From Psychromarinibacter halotolerans (lineage in GTDB: Bacteria > Pseudomonadota > Alphaproteobacteria > Rhodobacterales > Rhodobacteraceae): 64,000 nucleotides of DNA. Made by a program: the position numbers and the translations under genes. The notes beneath the pieces were generated by a model. That model searched no databases. It was given only the letters and a program-made list of their open reading frames with translations, and was not told where the DNA came from. The DNA lies in contig NZ_JARGYD010000011.1 of assembly GCF_029168315.1 (NCBI RefSeq), forward strand, positions 68,187 through 132,186, in the 5' to 3' direction. Below, in pieces: positions 33,638 to 42,298 of this stretch. Position 1 is the first letter of the stretch. Every line of letters begins with the position of its first letter.

Positions 33638-34840
33638 TTGCCACACGATAAGCAGCCGCGCCCCGCGCCCACGGTATCCCGCGACGAAGCGGTCTCTGTT
33701 CTTTCCGAGATGGTGCGCATTCCCAGCATCAACCCGAACTTCCTGCGCGACGGCCAGCCAGAGGACTGGCACGGCGAGGCCGCGCAGGCGCAGTACATCC
33801 TTGACTGGTGCACCGCCCTTGGCCTGAAGGCCCGGCTGGACGAGGTGCTGCCGGGACGCCCCAACGTGGTGGTGGAACTGATCACCGACCCCGATGCGCC
33901 GTCGTTCCTGTGGGAAGGCCACACCGACACGGTTCAGGTCGAAGGCATGGCCGCCCCGTTCGAGCCCCGGCTGGACGGCAACCTGCTGTACGGGCGCGGA
34001 TCGGTGGACGACAAGGGGTGCCTTGCGATGTTCATGCTGGCGCTGGCCGCGCTCAAGCGGGCGGGAACGCCCTGTAACGTGACCTTCGTCGCCGCCGTCG
34101 ACGAGGAATCGACCTTCCTTGGCGTGCTGCACCACGTCAATTCGAACCCGCCCGCCGACATGGGCGTCGCGGGCGAGCCGACGAAGCTGGAAATGGTCAC
34201 CGCCTGCAAGGGTGTGATCCGGTTCATCGTCGATGTGACAGGCCGGGGTGCCCACGCCTCGCAGCCGCACGAAGGTCTCGACGCGCTGGCGGCCTCTTCG
34301 CGGCTGATCCTGCACTTGCAGGACTACATCAAGGCCACCCCCCGCACGCATCCCACGCTGGGACCGCGCAGCCTGACCTGCACGATGATGCAGGGGGGCG
34401 AGGGGCAGAACACCGTTCCCGCCCATGCCCGCCTGACCTTCGACATGCGCACCCTGCCCGACCAGTCCGGCGAAGACGCGTGGGCCGAGATCAACGGCGT
34501 GGTGTCCACCTTCGCCGCCGACGCGCTGCCGGGGTTCGGGGTGACGATGCAGCCGCCGTTCATCGACTCGATCTCGCAGCAGGTGCCCCACGACGCCCGC
34601 ATCGTGACCGAAATGGGCGCCGTACTGGCCGCGTGCGGCCTTCCCGACACGCCGCTGGCGGTGCCGTTCGGATCGGATGCGTCCAAGATGACCAAGGCCG
34701 GCACACCGACCATCGTGTTCGGCCCCGGCACAATCGATGTCGCGCATTCCGACAACGAGCATGTCGACGTGACCGAAGTCGTCCGCTCTGCCGAGATCTT
34801 GGTCGAACTCGTGCTGCGTGCCGGTGCGGGCCGAAGCTGA
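33638..34840 (+). CDS. M20-family metallo-deacylase (ArgE/DapE type)
   Basis: A 400-residue zinc peptidase-like hydrolase. Metal ligands and catalytic residues are visible: His95 and Asp97 (EGHTDTV), bridging Asp124 (GSVDDKG), catalytic Glu156/Glu157 (VDEEST), Glu180 (AGEPT) and a C-terminal His (AHSDNEHVDV). A dimerisation domain is inserted in the middle (CKGVIRFIVDVTGRGAHAS). Members remove acyl groups from N-acyl amino acids. The start is a TTG at 33638 because AAGGAG is at 33620 and no in-frame ATG exists before the conserved region. It follows the IclR gene by 42 bases. It may supply an amino acid from an acylated precursor for this cluster (inference). Confidence 0.85.
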   Translation: MPHDKQPRPAPTVSRDEAVSVLSEMVRIPSINPNFLRDGQPEDWHGEAAQAQYILDWCTALGLKARLDEVLPGRPNVVVELITDPDAPSFLWEGHTDTVQVEGMAAPFEPRLDGNLLYGRGSVDDKGCLAMFMLALAALKRAGTPCNVTFVAAVDEESTFLGVLHHVNSNPPADMGVAGEPTKLEMVTACKGVIRFIVDVTGRGAHASQPHEGLDALAASSRLILHLQDYIKATPRTHPTLGPRSLTCTMMQGGEGQNTVPAHARLTFDMRTLPDQSGEDAWAEINGVVSTFAADALPGFGVTMQPPFIDSISQQVPHDARIVTEMGAVLAACGLPDTPLAVPFGSDASKMTKAGTPTIVFGPGTIDVAHSDNEHVDVTEVVRSAEILVELVLRAGAGRS

Positions 34841-34850
34841 CTGCCGGTGG

Positions 34851-36077
34851 TCAGCCTTTGAAGGCATCAAGCGCACGGGCGATGATCTCGTCGGTGGACA
34901 GGTCGGGACTGACCACGATGCTGTCCACCGCGCCCGCCGCCTGCGATGGCACGTCCTTGAGGATGTGCCCCGACAGGATCAGCACGGCGGGCTTCGGCAG
35001 CTTGTCCGCCAGCTTGCGATAGGCCGCCAGCGCCGCGATGGCCGCGGGTTCGGCCGCGATCCCTTCCAGCTTGCCAAGGTCCAGCATCGCGCTGCGGATC
35101 TCGTCATCGGTGACCGCGACGGCATGGCCGTCCGCGCCCCGGATCCGCGCAAGCGTTCGCGTGCCGTCGGCGGCATAGCCCCGCAATGGGTCGTTGATCG
35201 ACCCCGGCATCCCGGTGACGGGATCGCCCCATTCCTCGACCGTGTCGGCGCCCGCATCGAAGGCCCGCGCGATCGGCGCGCAGCCTGCGCCCTGAACGCC
35301 GACCGGGACCGGCATCCGGTCGATGCGCCCCTGCGCCATCAGCACCTCGGCCCCGGCAACGATGCCGTCCAGCATCGGACCGGCGCCGATGGGGATCACG
35401 ACCGATCCGACCTCGCCCAGTTCCGCCTGCAATTCCCACATGATGGTGGCGTGTGCGGCGGTCATGTAAGGGCTAAGATAGGTCGAGGTCAGGTTGACCC
35501 AGTCGGAATGCTCGGCGGCGATGGTTTCGGCCATCTTGAAGGCATCCGAGAACGTGCCGTCCACCTCGACCACGATGGCGCCGTTGGCCTTGGAATGCAC
35601 CAGCTTGCCCGGCGGCGTGCCTTTGGCGAGTGCGACGATACACGGCAGCCCCGCCCGCGCGGCATAGCCCGAGACCGAGGCCGCGTTGTTCCCGGTCGAG
35701 GCGCAGACGACCCCCTTCGCCCCAAGCGCGACCGCCGCCGACACGGCCACCGCCGCGCCGCGATCCTTGAACGAACCGCTGGCGTTCATCCACTCGGCCT
35801 TCACGTAGACGCCGCCCTCGGGGAACATCCGGTCCAGCGGCAAAAGCGGCGTGCGCCCCTCGCCAAGGCTGACGCGCACGTCTCCCACCGGCAACGCGGA
35901 CGCGTAGTCATAGAAAGACGCGCGGCCCTGCGGCAGCACCGGCCCGTCAACCTCGGCCGCGAGCGTGCCGCCGCAGGCGTGGCACGCGGCGCCAAGGTCG
36001 GGCGCGCGGGTGGTGCCGCACAGGACGCACCGCAACTGGGTTCGGGAAAGTCCGCCGGTGGGGGTGGCTGGCGTCAT
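34851..36077 (-). CDS. Threonine synthase-like PLP enzyme with zinc ribbon
   Basis: A 408-residue fold-type II PLP enzyme. An N-terminal zinc ribbon has Cys17, Cys20, Cys32 and Cys35 (CVLC ... CHAC); the Schiff-base Lys104 lies in SGSFKDRGA; GTPPGKL and GAGPMLDG follow. It belongs to the threonine-synthase/diaminopropionate-lyase-like group. A housekeeping role is possible, but the catabolic neighbourhood and a TTAATCGTTTGAC operator 90 bases upstream, shared with the CUT1 importer and the FGGY kinase operon, suggest a role in a specific catabolic route, such as elimination from a hydroxy- or phospho-amino acid. ATG 36077. Confidence 0.8.
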   Translation of the reverse strand: MTPATPTGGLSRTQLRCVLCGTTRAPDLGAACHACGGTLAAEVDGPVLPQGRASFYDYASALPVGDVRVSLGEGRTPLLPLDRMFPEGGVYVKAEWMNASGSFKDRGAAVAVSAAVALGAKGVVCASTGNNAASVSGYAARAGLPCIVALAKGTPPGKLVHSKANGAIVVEVDGTFSDAFKMAETIAAEHSDWVNLTSTYLSPYMTAAHATIMWELQAELGEVGSVVIPIGAGPMLDGIVAGAEVLMAQGRIDRMPVPVGVQGAGCAPIARAFDAGADTVEEWGDPVTGMPGSINDPLRGYAADGTRTLARIRGADGHAVAVTDDEIRSAMLDLGKLEGIAAEPAAIAALAAYRKLADKLPKPAVLILSGHILKDVPSQAAGAVDSIVVSPDLSTDEIIARALDAFKG

Positions 36078-36164
36078 GGCTGGTGGCTCCGTCGTTTTTC
36101 CGCCATCGAAGCCGGTCCTGCCGTCGCGGGGGCATTGACCGTCCGCGCGTGGGGCGGCAGGGTT

Positions 36165-36180
36165 AGTTAATCGTTTGACC
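36165..36180. promoter_or_regulatory. Operator AGTTAATCGTTTGACC (LacI-type regulon)
   Basis: One of three near-identical TTAATCGTT[TA][GA]AC elements in this block (others at 41046 and 47160). It is about 90 bases upstream of the threonine-synthase-like gene. The central CG and A/T-rich flanks are typical of LacI-family operators; the LacI protein encoded at 43887 is the natural candidate. Confidence 0.65.
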
Positions 36181-36218
36181 TTAAAGAAACAGCAAATCCT
36201 GCCGCCTGTCCAGATGCC

Positions 36219-36956
36219 TCAGAACGGCGCGGGAACGCCCGTCATCGCCACCCAGTCCAAGGCCCGCCGCGCGTGGCGCCGCCCGCCTTTCAAAGAGAAC
36301 GTCCCGTGCCCCGGATAGAATTCGTCCCAGTCCAGATCGGCCAGCTTGCGGATCGACGCGATGCTGTCGGCGACCGAGCAATCGGCGATTTCTTGCAGCA
36401 CCACGCGCCCGCCCGCGAACAGCGCATCCCCCGCGATCAGCGCCGGGGCGCCCTGCCCCGTCACAAGGAACGCGCAGTGGTCCGCGCTGTGGCCGGGCGT
36501 CTCGATCAGCGTCACCGTGTAGGGGCCGACCTCCATCGGATCGTCAGGCTGCATCACCCCGTCCACGTCGGGCGGGGTCCATTGGTAATCCGCCGGATAG
36601 TACCCGCCCCGCGCCCGGTCGAGGCTGATCGCCCGCTCGTCGCGCTGCGCAAGGATCTCTGCCGTCGCGGCGCCCGAAAGGATCCGCAGCCCAGGCACCC
36701 GCGCCTTCAACGCCGCCGCCCCGCCCGAGTGGTCGGCATGGGCGTGGGTCAGGAACAGCGTCTCCAGCCCGTCCGGGTCCAGCCCGCCCGCCTGCATCGC
36801 GTCCAGCATGCCTTCGACGTCCAACCCGGCGCCGCTGTCGAACATGTGGTGCCGCTGGCCGTCGGTCAGAACGTGCACGTTGCAGTCAAGCCGGTCGGTC
36901 AGGTCCATCCCGTTGCCGCCGCTGGCCACCAGATGAAATCGCTCGGTCAGCTTCAT
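36219..36956 (-). CDS. Metallo-beta-lactamase-fold hydrolase
   Basis: A 245-residue MBL-fold enzyme. The THAHADHSGG motif gives ligands His71, His73, Asp75 and His76; His156 (TPGHSADH), Asp177 (IAGDALF) and His217 (YPGHGTF) complete a binuclear site. It resembles glyoxalase II-like hydrolases of unknown specificity. ATG 36956 has GGGAG upstream. It is divergent from the SDR gene, 62 bases away, sharing a promoter region in which no TTAATCG element was seen. Confidence 0.82.
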   Translation of the reverse strand: MKLTERFHLVASGGNGMDLTDRLDCNVHVLTDGQRHHMFDSGAGLDVEGMLDAMQAGGLDPDGLETLFLTHAHADHSGGAAALKARVPGLRILSGAATAEILAQRDERAISLDRARGGYYPADYQWTPPDVDGVMQPDDPMEVGPYTVTLIETPGHSADHCAFLVTGQGAPALIAGDALFAGGRVVLQEIADCSVADSIASIRKLADLDWDEFYPGHGTFSLKGGRRHARRALDWVAMTGVPAPF

Positions 36957-37018
36957 TCTCGCACTCCCATCGGCGCCCGCCGCGCCGGACAAACAGGTTT
37001 CAAGGAAAGGGTCCACCC

Positions 37019-37798
37019 ATGACTACACGGATGAACGAGCTTCTGTCGCTCCCCGGCAAGGTCGCCATTGTCACCGGCGGCGCCGCCGGACAGGGCCGCG
37101 TGGCGGCTGAACTGTTCGCCCAGCAAGGCGCGACCGTGGTGATCGCCGATATCGACGCCAAGGCCGGCGCAGAGGTCGCAGACCAGATCGGCGGCACCTT
37201 CGTCGCCACCGACATGGCCGACGAGGCGCAGATCGCCGCGATGGTCGCCCACACGGTCGAAACCCACGGCGGCATCGACATCCTGTTCAACAACGCGGGC
37301 GTCGGTTTCTCTGCCTCGCCCCGGTTCAAGATGGCGCCGATCACCGACACCCCGCTGCAGGCGTGGGACGCGATCCTCGACATCAACCTGCGCGGCCCCG
37401 CAATGGCCTGCAAGCACGCGATCCCGCACATGGTGGAACGCGGCGGCGGGGCGATCATCAACAACGCCTCGATCAATGCGATTGCCGGGGTGAACGGGGC
37501 CGACGCCTATACCGCCGCGAAAGGCGGGATCGTGTCGCTGACGCGGGTGCTGGCGCTGGACTGGGGCGCGAAGGGCATCCGCACCAACTGCATCTGCCCC
37601 GGCCCGGTGGCGACGGCGATGATCAACGACCTGCTGGACGACCCGGACTTCAACAGCGCGATGACCACCTCGATCCCCATGGAACGCGTCGGCACCGCGG
37701 AAGAGATCGCGTCGGTCGCGGTGTTCCTTGCGACGCCGGCAGCGGCCTATATCAACGGTGCGATCCTGCCCGTCGACGGCGGCTGGTCCGCCAAATGA
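37019..37798 (+). CDS. Short-chain dehydrogenase/reductase
   Basis: A 259-residue classical SDR. The cofactor motif TGGAAGQG is at residues 19-26, NNAG at 91-94, and the catalytic Asn123, Ser151, Tyr164 and Lys168 (YTAAK) are intact. It interconverts an alcohol and a ketone with NAD(H); an acidic Asp at the end of strand two (VIADID) favours NAD. AAGGAAAGG precedes ATG 37019. It sits beside a sugar-type ABC importer and probably oxidises its sugar or polyol substrate. Followed by a strong bidirectional terminator. Confidence 0.88.
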   Translation: MTTRMNELLSLPGKVAIVTGGAAGQGRVAAELFAQQGATVVIADIDAKAGAEVADQIGGTFVATDMADEAQIAAMVAHTVETHGGIDILFNNAGVGFSASPRFKMAPITDTPLQAWDAILDINLRGPAMACKHAIPHMVERGGGAIINNASINAIAGVNGADAYTAAKGGIVSLTRVLALDWGAKGIRTNCICPGPVATAMINDLLDDPDFNSAMTTSIPMERVGTAEEIASVAVFLATPAAAYINGAILPVDGGWSAK

Positions 37799-37803
37799 AC
37801 GAA

Positions 37804-37829
37804 GGCGGGGCCGATCGTCTGGCCCCGCC
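37804..37829. terminator. Bidirectional hairpin terminator
   Basis: GGCGGGGCC (37804-37812) pairs perfectly with GGCCCCGCC (37821-37829) around an 8-base loop, between the converging SDR and permease genes. There is no clear T-run. Confidence 0.55.
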
Positions 37830-37866
37830 CCCGCTCCGTGAGTGTTTCCGTTGCAGGTCACCCGCC

Positions 37867-38694
37867 CTACTTGGACGATCCCGCCGTCACCCCGGCGATG
37901 AAGTATCGCCCAGCGAAGGCGAACAGGATCACCACAGGCAGCGCCGTCATCACCGCAGCCGCAGACAGCAGGCCCCAGTCGATGGAATAGGAGGACACCA
38001 GCCCCTCCAGCCCCACCGGCAGGGTCTGCAACGAGTCGTCGATGATGAAGACCGAGGCGAACAGAAACTCGGTCCACGAATAGACGAAGGTGTACGTCCC
38101 CGTGACCACGATCCCCGGAAGCGTCAGCGGCACGATGATCCGGCGCAGGATCTGCATGTCGGTGGCCCCGTCGATGGCCGCCGCTTCCTCGATGCCGTCT
38201 GGGATCGAGGTGAAGAACCCGCGCATCAGCCACACGCTGAACGGCGCCGCGAAGGTGACGTTCATGATGATCAGGCTGGCCCATGTGTTCAGCGCACCCG
38301 ACAAGGCGAACAGCTTGAACAGCGGCGCCAGCAGCAGGATGCCGGGAAACACGTAGACCACCAGCAACAGCAGATAGACCGTCTGCCGCCCGCGATACTT
38401 CGTCCGGTACACGCTGTAGGCCGCCAACAGCGCCAGCGGGATCGAGATCAGCGTGCTGGCCAGCGCCACGATCAGGCTGTTGCGCAGCACCAGCAGGAAA
38501 TTCGCCTCGCGCGGGAGACGCGCGTAGTTGTCCAGCGTCACGGCCTCCAGCCGGAACAGCTCTCCGGGGCGGATCAGCACCCCGTTGGGCTGGAACGAGC
38601 TAAGCAGCATCCAGATGAATGGCAGGCCGATGATGGCCAACATCAGGACGATCAGCGCGCCGCGCAGAAGGCCGGGAAGACGAAGCGACGGCAT
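37867..38694 (-). CDS. CUT1-family sugar ABC transporter permease (MalG/UgpE type)
   Basis: A 275-residue membrane protein with six hydrophobic helices and the EAA loop EEAAAIDGATDMQILRRIIV that contacts the ATPase. It is the second permease of a carbohydrate importer. ATG 38694 follows AGGAGGTCGTGTG and overlaps the stop of the first permease by one base (TGATG). The long frame extending upstream of it is an overlap artefact. Confidence 0.9.
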   Translation of the reverse strand: MPSLRLPGLLRGALIVLMLAIIGLPFIWMLLSSFQPNGVLIRPGELFRLEAVTLDNYARLPREANFLLVLRNSLIVALASTLISIPLALLAAYSVYRTKYRGRQTVYLLLLVVYVFPGILLLAPLFKLFALSGALNTWASLIIMNVTFAAPFSVWLMRGFFTSIPDGIEEAAAIDGATDMQILRRIIVPLTLPGIVVTGTYTFVYSWTEFLFASVFIIDDSLQTLPVGLEGLVSSYSIDWGLLSAAAVMTALPVVILFAFAGRYFIAGVTAGSSK

Positions 38695-39635
38695 CACACG
38701 ACCTCCTGTTCCGAGGCGCCCGAGGGCACGAAGCGGATGTAGCAAAAGGCGAACAACAGCAGGAACAGCGCCAGCGTCACCGACATGGCCGACGCCTCGC
38801 CCAGGCGGAACTGCTGGAACGCGCGTTCGTAGATCGCCACGGGCATCGTCTTGGTGGCACCGATGGGCCCGCCCTTGGTTGTCAGCCAGATGATGTCGAA
38901 CACGTTGATCGACCACAGCGTGCCCAGAAGCCCCACCACGTACAGCACCGGCTGGATGAACGGCAGCGTCACACGCTTGAAGATCTGCAGGCTGGTCGCG
39001 CCCTCGACCTTGGCGGCCTCGTAGTATTCGGGCGCGATGCGGGTCAGCGCGGCAAGGATCAGCAGCGTCATGAAGGGGAACCAGCGCCACGCGTTGATCA
39101 GCGTCACGGTCAGAAAGGCAAAGTCGGGATCGCCAAGGAAATCAATGGGGCGGTCGATTAGGCCAAGGCCGGTCAGTACGTGGTTCACCACGCCGAAGTC
39201 GGCGTTCAGCATCCAGCGCCACAGGAAGGTGACGATGATCGTGGGCACCACCCAGCTGATCATGATCCACGTGCGGGCGATGTGCTGGCCGCGGAACCCG
39301 CGCGACAGCAAAAGCGCGGCGGCGGCGGCGATCACGGTCTGCAGCACGGCCCCGCCGATGGCCCACAGCAGGCTGCGCAGGAACGGTCCGGTCATCGTGC
39401 CGTCCGAGAACACGGTGATGTAATTCGCCAGCCCGACGAAGCGCGGCACGCCGCCCATCGTGTTGGCGTTGGTCAGGCTGATCCAGATGCAATAGCCCAA
39501 CGGCAGCGCAATGGTCAGCGCCAGCCAGATCAGGATCGGCGCCGCGAACAGCCGCCCAAGCCCGGCCCGGACCGATACGGTTGCCGCCCCCGAGGGGGCG
39601 GCGTCCTTCACATCGTCAACGGTCGCGCCGGTCAT
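38694..39635 (-). CDS. CUT1-family sugar ABC transporter permease (MalF/UgpA type)
   Basis: A 313-residue permease with six to seven helices and the EAA loop EYYEAAKVEGATSLQIFKRV. The start ATG 39635 overlaps the stop of the binding-protein gene in ATGA. It forms the membrane channel with the MalG-type partner downstream. Confidence 0.9.
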   Translation of the reverse strand: MTGATVDDVKDAAPSGAATVSVRAGLGRLFAAPILIWLALTIALPLGYCIWISLTNANTMGGVPRFVGLANYITVFSDGTMTGPFLRSLLWAIGGAVLQTVIAAAAALLLSRGFRGQHIARTWIMISWVVPTIIVTFLWRWMLNADFGVVNHVLTGLGLIDRPIDFLGDPDFAFLTVTLINAWRWFPFMTLLILAALTRIAPEYYEAAKVEGATSLQIFKRVTLPFIQPVLYVVGLLGTLWSINVFDIIWLTTKGGPIGATKTMPVAIYERAFQQFRLGEASAMSVTLALFLLLFAFCYIRFVPSGASEQEVV

Positions 39636-40927
39636 TCCGCGATGGCGCTTTCCATCTGCGCCTGGCCCCACGCCACGGCGTCGGCGGCGGTCTCGTCCCC
39701 GATGATCGCGCGCTGCACGACCTGCGCAAGGATGTTCTGCGCCGCGATCGGGCCGATGGCATCCTGCACCTCGCCGATGTTGAAGCCCGGCAGCATCCCA
39801 TAGGCGGATTGCTCGGTCATCAGGTCAAGGCAGGACTGGTACGGCGCCAGCGCCTCGGCGTTTTTCCACGCGTCGGTCGCGCCGTCCTCGGTCAGCGGCA
39901 GGAACAGGCCCGGCTCGGCCAGCAGGAACTCGGCATAGTTCTCGGGCTCCAGCACGAAGGACAGGAACGCCTCGGCCCCGGCGCGGCGCTCGGGATCGTC
40001 GGTCATGATCATCGCCGCGTTCGAATAGTAGATCGAGGCGCGTTCCCCGCCGTCCGCCACCGGAACCGGGGCGCAGCCCAGCATCTCGGACGGCTGGCCC
40101 GAGGCGGTTTCGAAGGTCGACAGGTACTGCCCCTTCTCGATCGCCATCGCCACCGCGCCCGCGTTCAGCGCGTCCTGCGGTTCGGCCCAAGTCCACGACC
40201 CGATGCCCGACGGCGACAGGTCGGCCAGTTGCTTGTAGAACTCCAGCGTCGCGACGGTCTGCGGGTTGTCGAAGATCACGTTGCCGTCCGCGTCGAACAG
40301 CTCGGCATCGTTGTTGGTGGCCATGAAGCTGTAGAACACCTGATCGGTCGCAAGGCTTTGCGAGGCCGGGATGCCGATGCCATAGACGCCCTCGCCCGTC
40401 AGGGTTTCGGCCGCCGACAGCAGGTCTTCCCATGTCGCGGGGGGCGTTTCGGGGTCAAGGCCCGCAGCCTCGAACATGTCCTTGCGATACCACAGCACCT
40501 GCACCATGCCGTAAACCGGAACCGCCCAGACCTCGCCGTCGTCGGTATAGGGCAGTGCCGCCTGATCGATGAAGCCATGCGCTTCGTCCAGCTCGGCGAC
40601 GAACTCGGTCACCGGCTGCACCGCGCCGGTGTCACGCACGGTCACGGTGAAATCGGGAATGGTGAACTGGATGTCGGGCTGAATGCCGGCATCCACCGCA
40701 GGCGGCAGCACCTGATAGATGTTGCCCCAGCCCTGCACCTGCTGGACCACTTCGTATTCGTCCTGGCTGGCGTTGAACGCGTCGATGACGACCTGAAACT
40801 GGTCGATCCGGGGCTGCACCTGCTCTTGGTGCCACATGGTGATCTGGGTCTGCGCCATCGCGCCGGATGCGGCGGTGGTGGCAAGCAGAACGGCGCAAAG
40901 ACGCGCGGCTCTTTTCGAGCTGGTCAT
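39632..40927 (-). CDS. CUT1-family extracellular sugar-binding protein
   Basis: A 431-residue family 1 solute-binding protein with a signal peptide (MTSSKRAARLCAVLLATTAA, cleavage after SGAMAQ) and the usual QITMWHQEQ strand after it. It binds a carbohydrate or related ligand in the periplasm for the two permeases. GAGGAG precedes ATG 40927. First gene of the minus-strand transporter operon, divergent from the ATPase gene, with a TTAATCG operator in the spacer. Confidence 0.9.
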   Translation of the reverse strand: MTSSKRAARLCAVLLATTAASGAMAQTQITMWHQEQVQPRIDQFQVVIDAFNASQDEYEVVQQVQGWGNIYQVLPPAVDAGIQPDIQFTIPDFTVTVRDTGAVQPVTEFVAELDEAHGFIDQAALPYTDDGEVWAVPVYGMVQVLWYRKDMFEAAGLDPETPPATWEDLLSAAETLTGEGVYGIGIPASQSLATDQVFYSFMATNNDAELFDADGNVIFDNPQTVATLEFYKQLADLSPSGIGSWTWAEPQDALNAGAVAMAIEKGQYLSTFETASGQPSEMLGCAPVPVADGGERASIYYSNAAMIMTDDPERRAGAEAFLSFVLEPENYAEFLLAEPGLFLPLTEDGATDAWKNAEALAPYQSCLDLMTEQSAYGMLPGFNIGEVQDAIGPIAAQNILAQVVQRAIIGDETAADAVAWGQAQMESAIAE

Positions 40928-41045
40928 GGGGAAGAACTCCTCTGCCGGGATATGCATTTTCGTTGGCAAGCGGACGGTCCGGCCGGTGGTCTGGCCGCCC
41001 CCGCTGCATGACTCGGATCGTAGGAAGCACGATTTCAAAACGCAA

Positions 41046-41060
41046 GTTTAATCGTTTGAC
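41046..41060. promoter_or_regulatory. Operator GTTTAATCGTTTGAC in the divergent transporter promoter
   Basis: Second copy of the TTAATCGTTTGAC element. It lies in the 255-base spacer between the binding-protein operon (minus) and the ATPase/deacylase/LacI operon (plus), placed to control both. Confidence 0.68.
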
Positions 41061-41182
41061 TAACTGAAAACGCGCGGGTTACGGTATTGCTCAAGCAAGA
41101 TCGCCGACGTCCGCGCCGCCGTTTGGAGGCACGGGAAAAAGACGATCCCGACCGCCGCATTCAGAACGACAGGGCAGCGCAC

Positions 41183-42283
41183 ATGGCGAAAGTCACACTC
41201 GACGGAGTGGTCAAATCCTACGGAAACGGCATGACCGCCGTGCACGGCATCGACCTTGCCGTCGAGGACCGCGAATTCGTCGTTCTGGTCGGCCCATCGG
41301 GCTGCGGCAAGTCGACAACGCTGCGGATGATCGCAGGGCTGGAAGACATCACCGGCGGCACGATCCGCATCGGCGACCGGGTGGTGAACGATCTGCCCGC
41401 CCGGCAGCGCGACATCTCGATGGTGTTTCAGAACTACGCGCTGTACCCGCACCTGACGGTGTTCGATAACATGGCCTTCGGGCTGTCGCTGGGAAAGACC
41501 CCCAAGTCCGAGATCGAAACCCGCGTCCGCGCGGCCGCCGACACGCTGGGCATCGGCGCCTTGCTGGAACGCAAGCCCAAGGCGCTGTCGGGCGGTCAAC
41601 GCCAGCGCGTCGCGATGGGGCGCGCCATCGTGCGCCACCCCTCGGCCTTCCTGTTCGACGAACCGCTGTCGAACCTCGACGCGGAACTGCGCACCCAGAT
41701 GCGCAGCGAGATCAAGCGCGTGCACCAGCGCGTTGATACAACGACGATTTACGTCACCCACGATCAGGTCGAGGCGATGACGCTGGCCGACCGGGTCGTG
41801 GTGATGCGTGGCGGGCGGATCGAACAGGTGGCGCCGCCGCAGGAATTGTACGCCAAGCCCGCCAGCCGCTTTGTCGCCGGGTTCATCGGCAGCCCCGGCA
41901 TGAACTTCCTTCCGGCGACCGTCACGACCGATCCCGTTGCGCTGACCTTCGAAGACGGCACGCGCATGGTGCTTCCCGGGGATCAGGCCGGTCGCCTTGC
42001 CGCCTTCGCGGGCCGCACCGTCACCTTCGGCATCCGCCCCGAGCACCTGATGCCGCCGGACGGCGTGATCCGCGGCCCCGAGGCCTCGATCGACGCGCGT
42101 GTCACGCTGGTCGAGCCGCTGGGCGGAGAGGTCATCCTGCACCTTGAAGTCGCGGGGACCGAACTGGTGTCCCGCGCCGCCGTCGATACGTGGCCCTCGC
42201 CCGGGGACATCGTGCGCATGCGCGTCGCGCTGGACCGGCTTTGCCTGTTCGATCCCGAAACCGGCGCCGCCCTGCCGCTGTAA
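41183..42283 (+). CDS. CUT1-family ABC transporter ATP-binding protein (UgpC/MsmK type)
   Basis: A 366-residue ATPase with Walker A GPSGCGKSTTLRMI, signature LSGGQRQRVAMGRAI, Walker B AFLFDEPLSNLD and switch VTHDQVEAM. The C-terminal part is an OB/TOBE domain (GIRPEHLM). It energises the CUT1 importer encoded divergently. ATG 41183; the ribosome site is weak (AGGGCAG). It heads an operon with the amidohydrolase and perhaps the LacI gene. Confidence 0.9.
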   Translation: MAKVTLDGVVKSYGNGMTAVHGIDLAVEDREFVVLVGPSGCGKSTTLRMIAGLEDITGGTIRIGDRVVNDLPARQRDISMVFQNYALYPHLTVFDNMAFGLSLGKTPKSEIETRVRAAADTLGIGALLERKPKALSGGQRQRVAMGRAIVRHPSAFLFDEPLSNLDAELRTQMRSEIKRVHQRVDTTTIYVTHDQVEAMTLADRVVVMRGGRIEQVAPPQELYAKPASRFVAGFIGSPGMNFLPATVTTDPVALTFEDGTRMVLPGDQAGRLAAFAGRTVTFGIRPEHLMPPDGVIRGPEASIDARVTLVEPLGGEVILHLEVAGTELVSRAAVDTWPSPGDIVRMRVALDRLCLFDPETGAALPL

Positions 42284-42298
42284 AGACCCGAGACCCAC

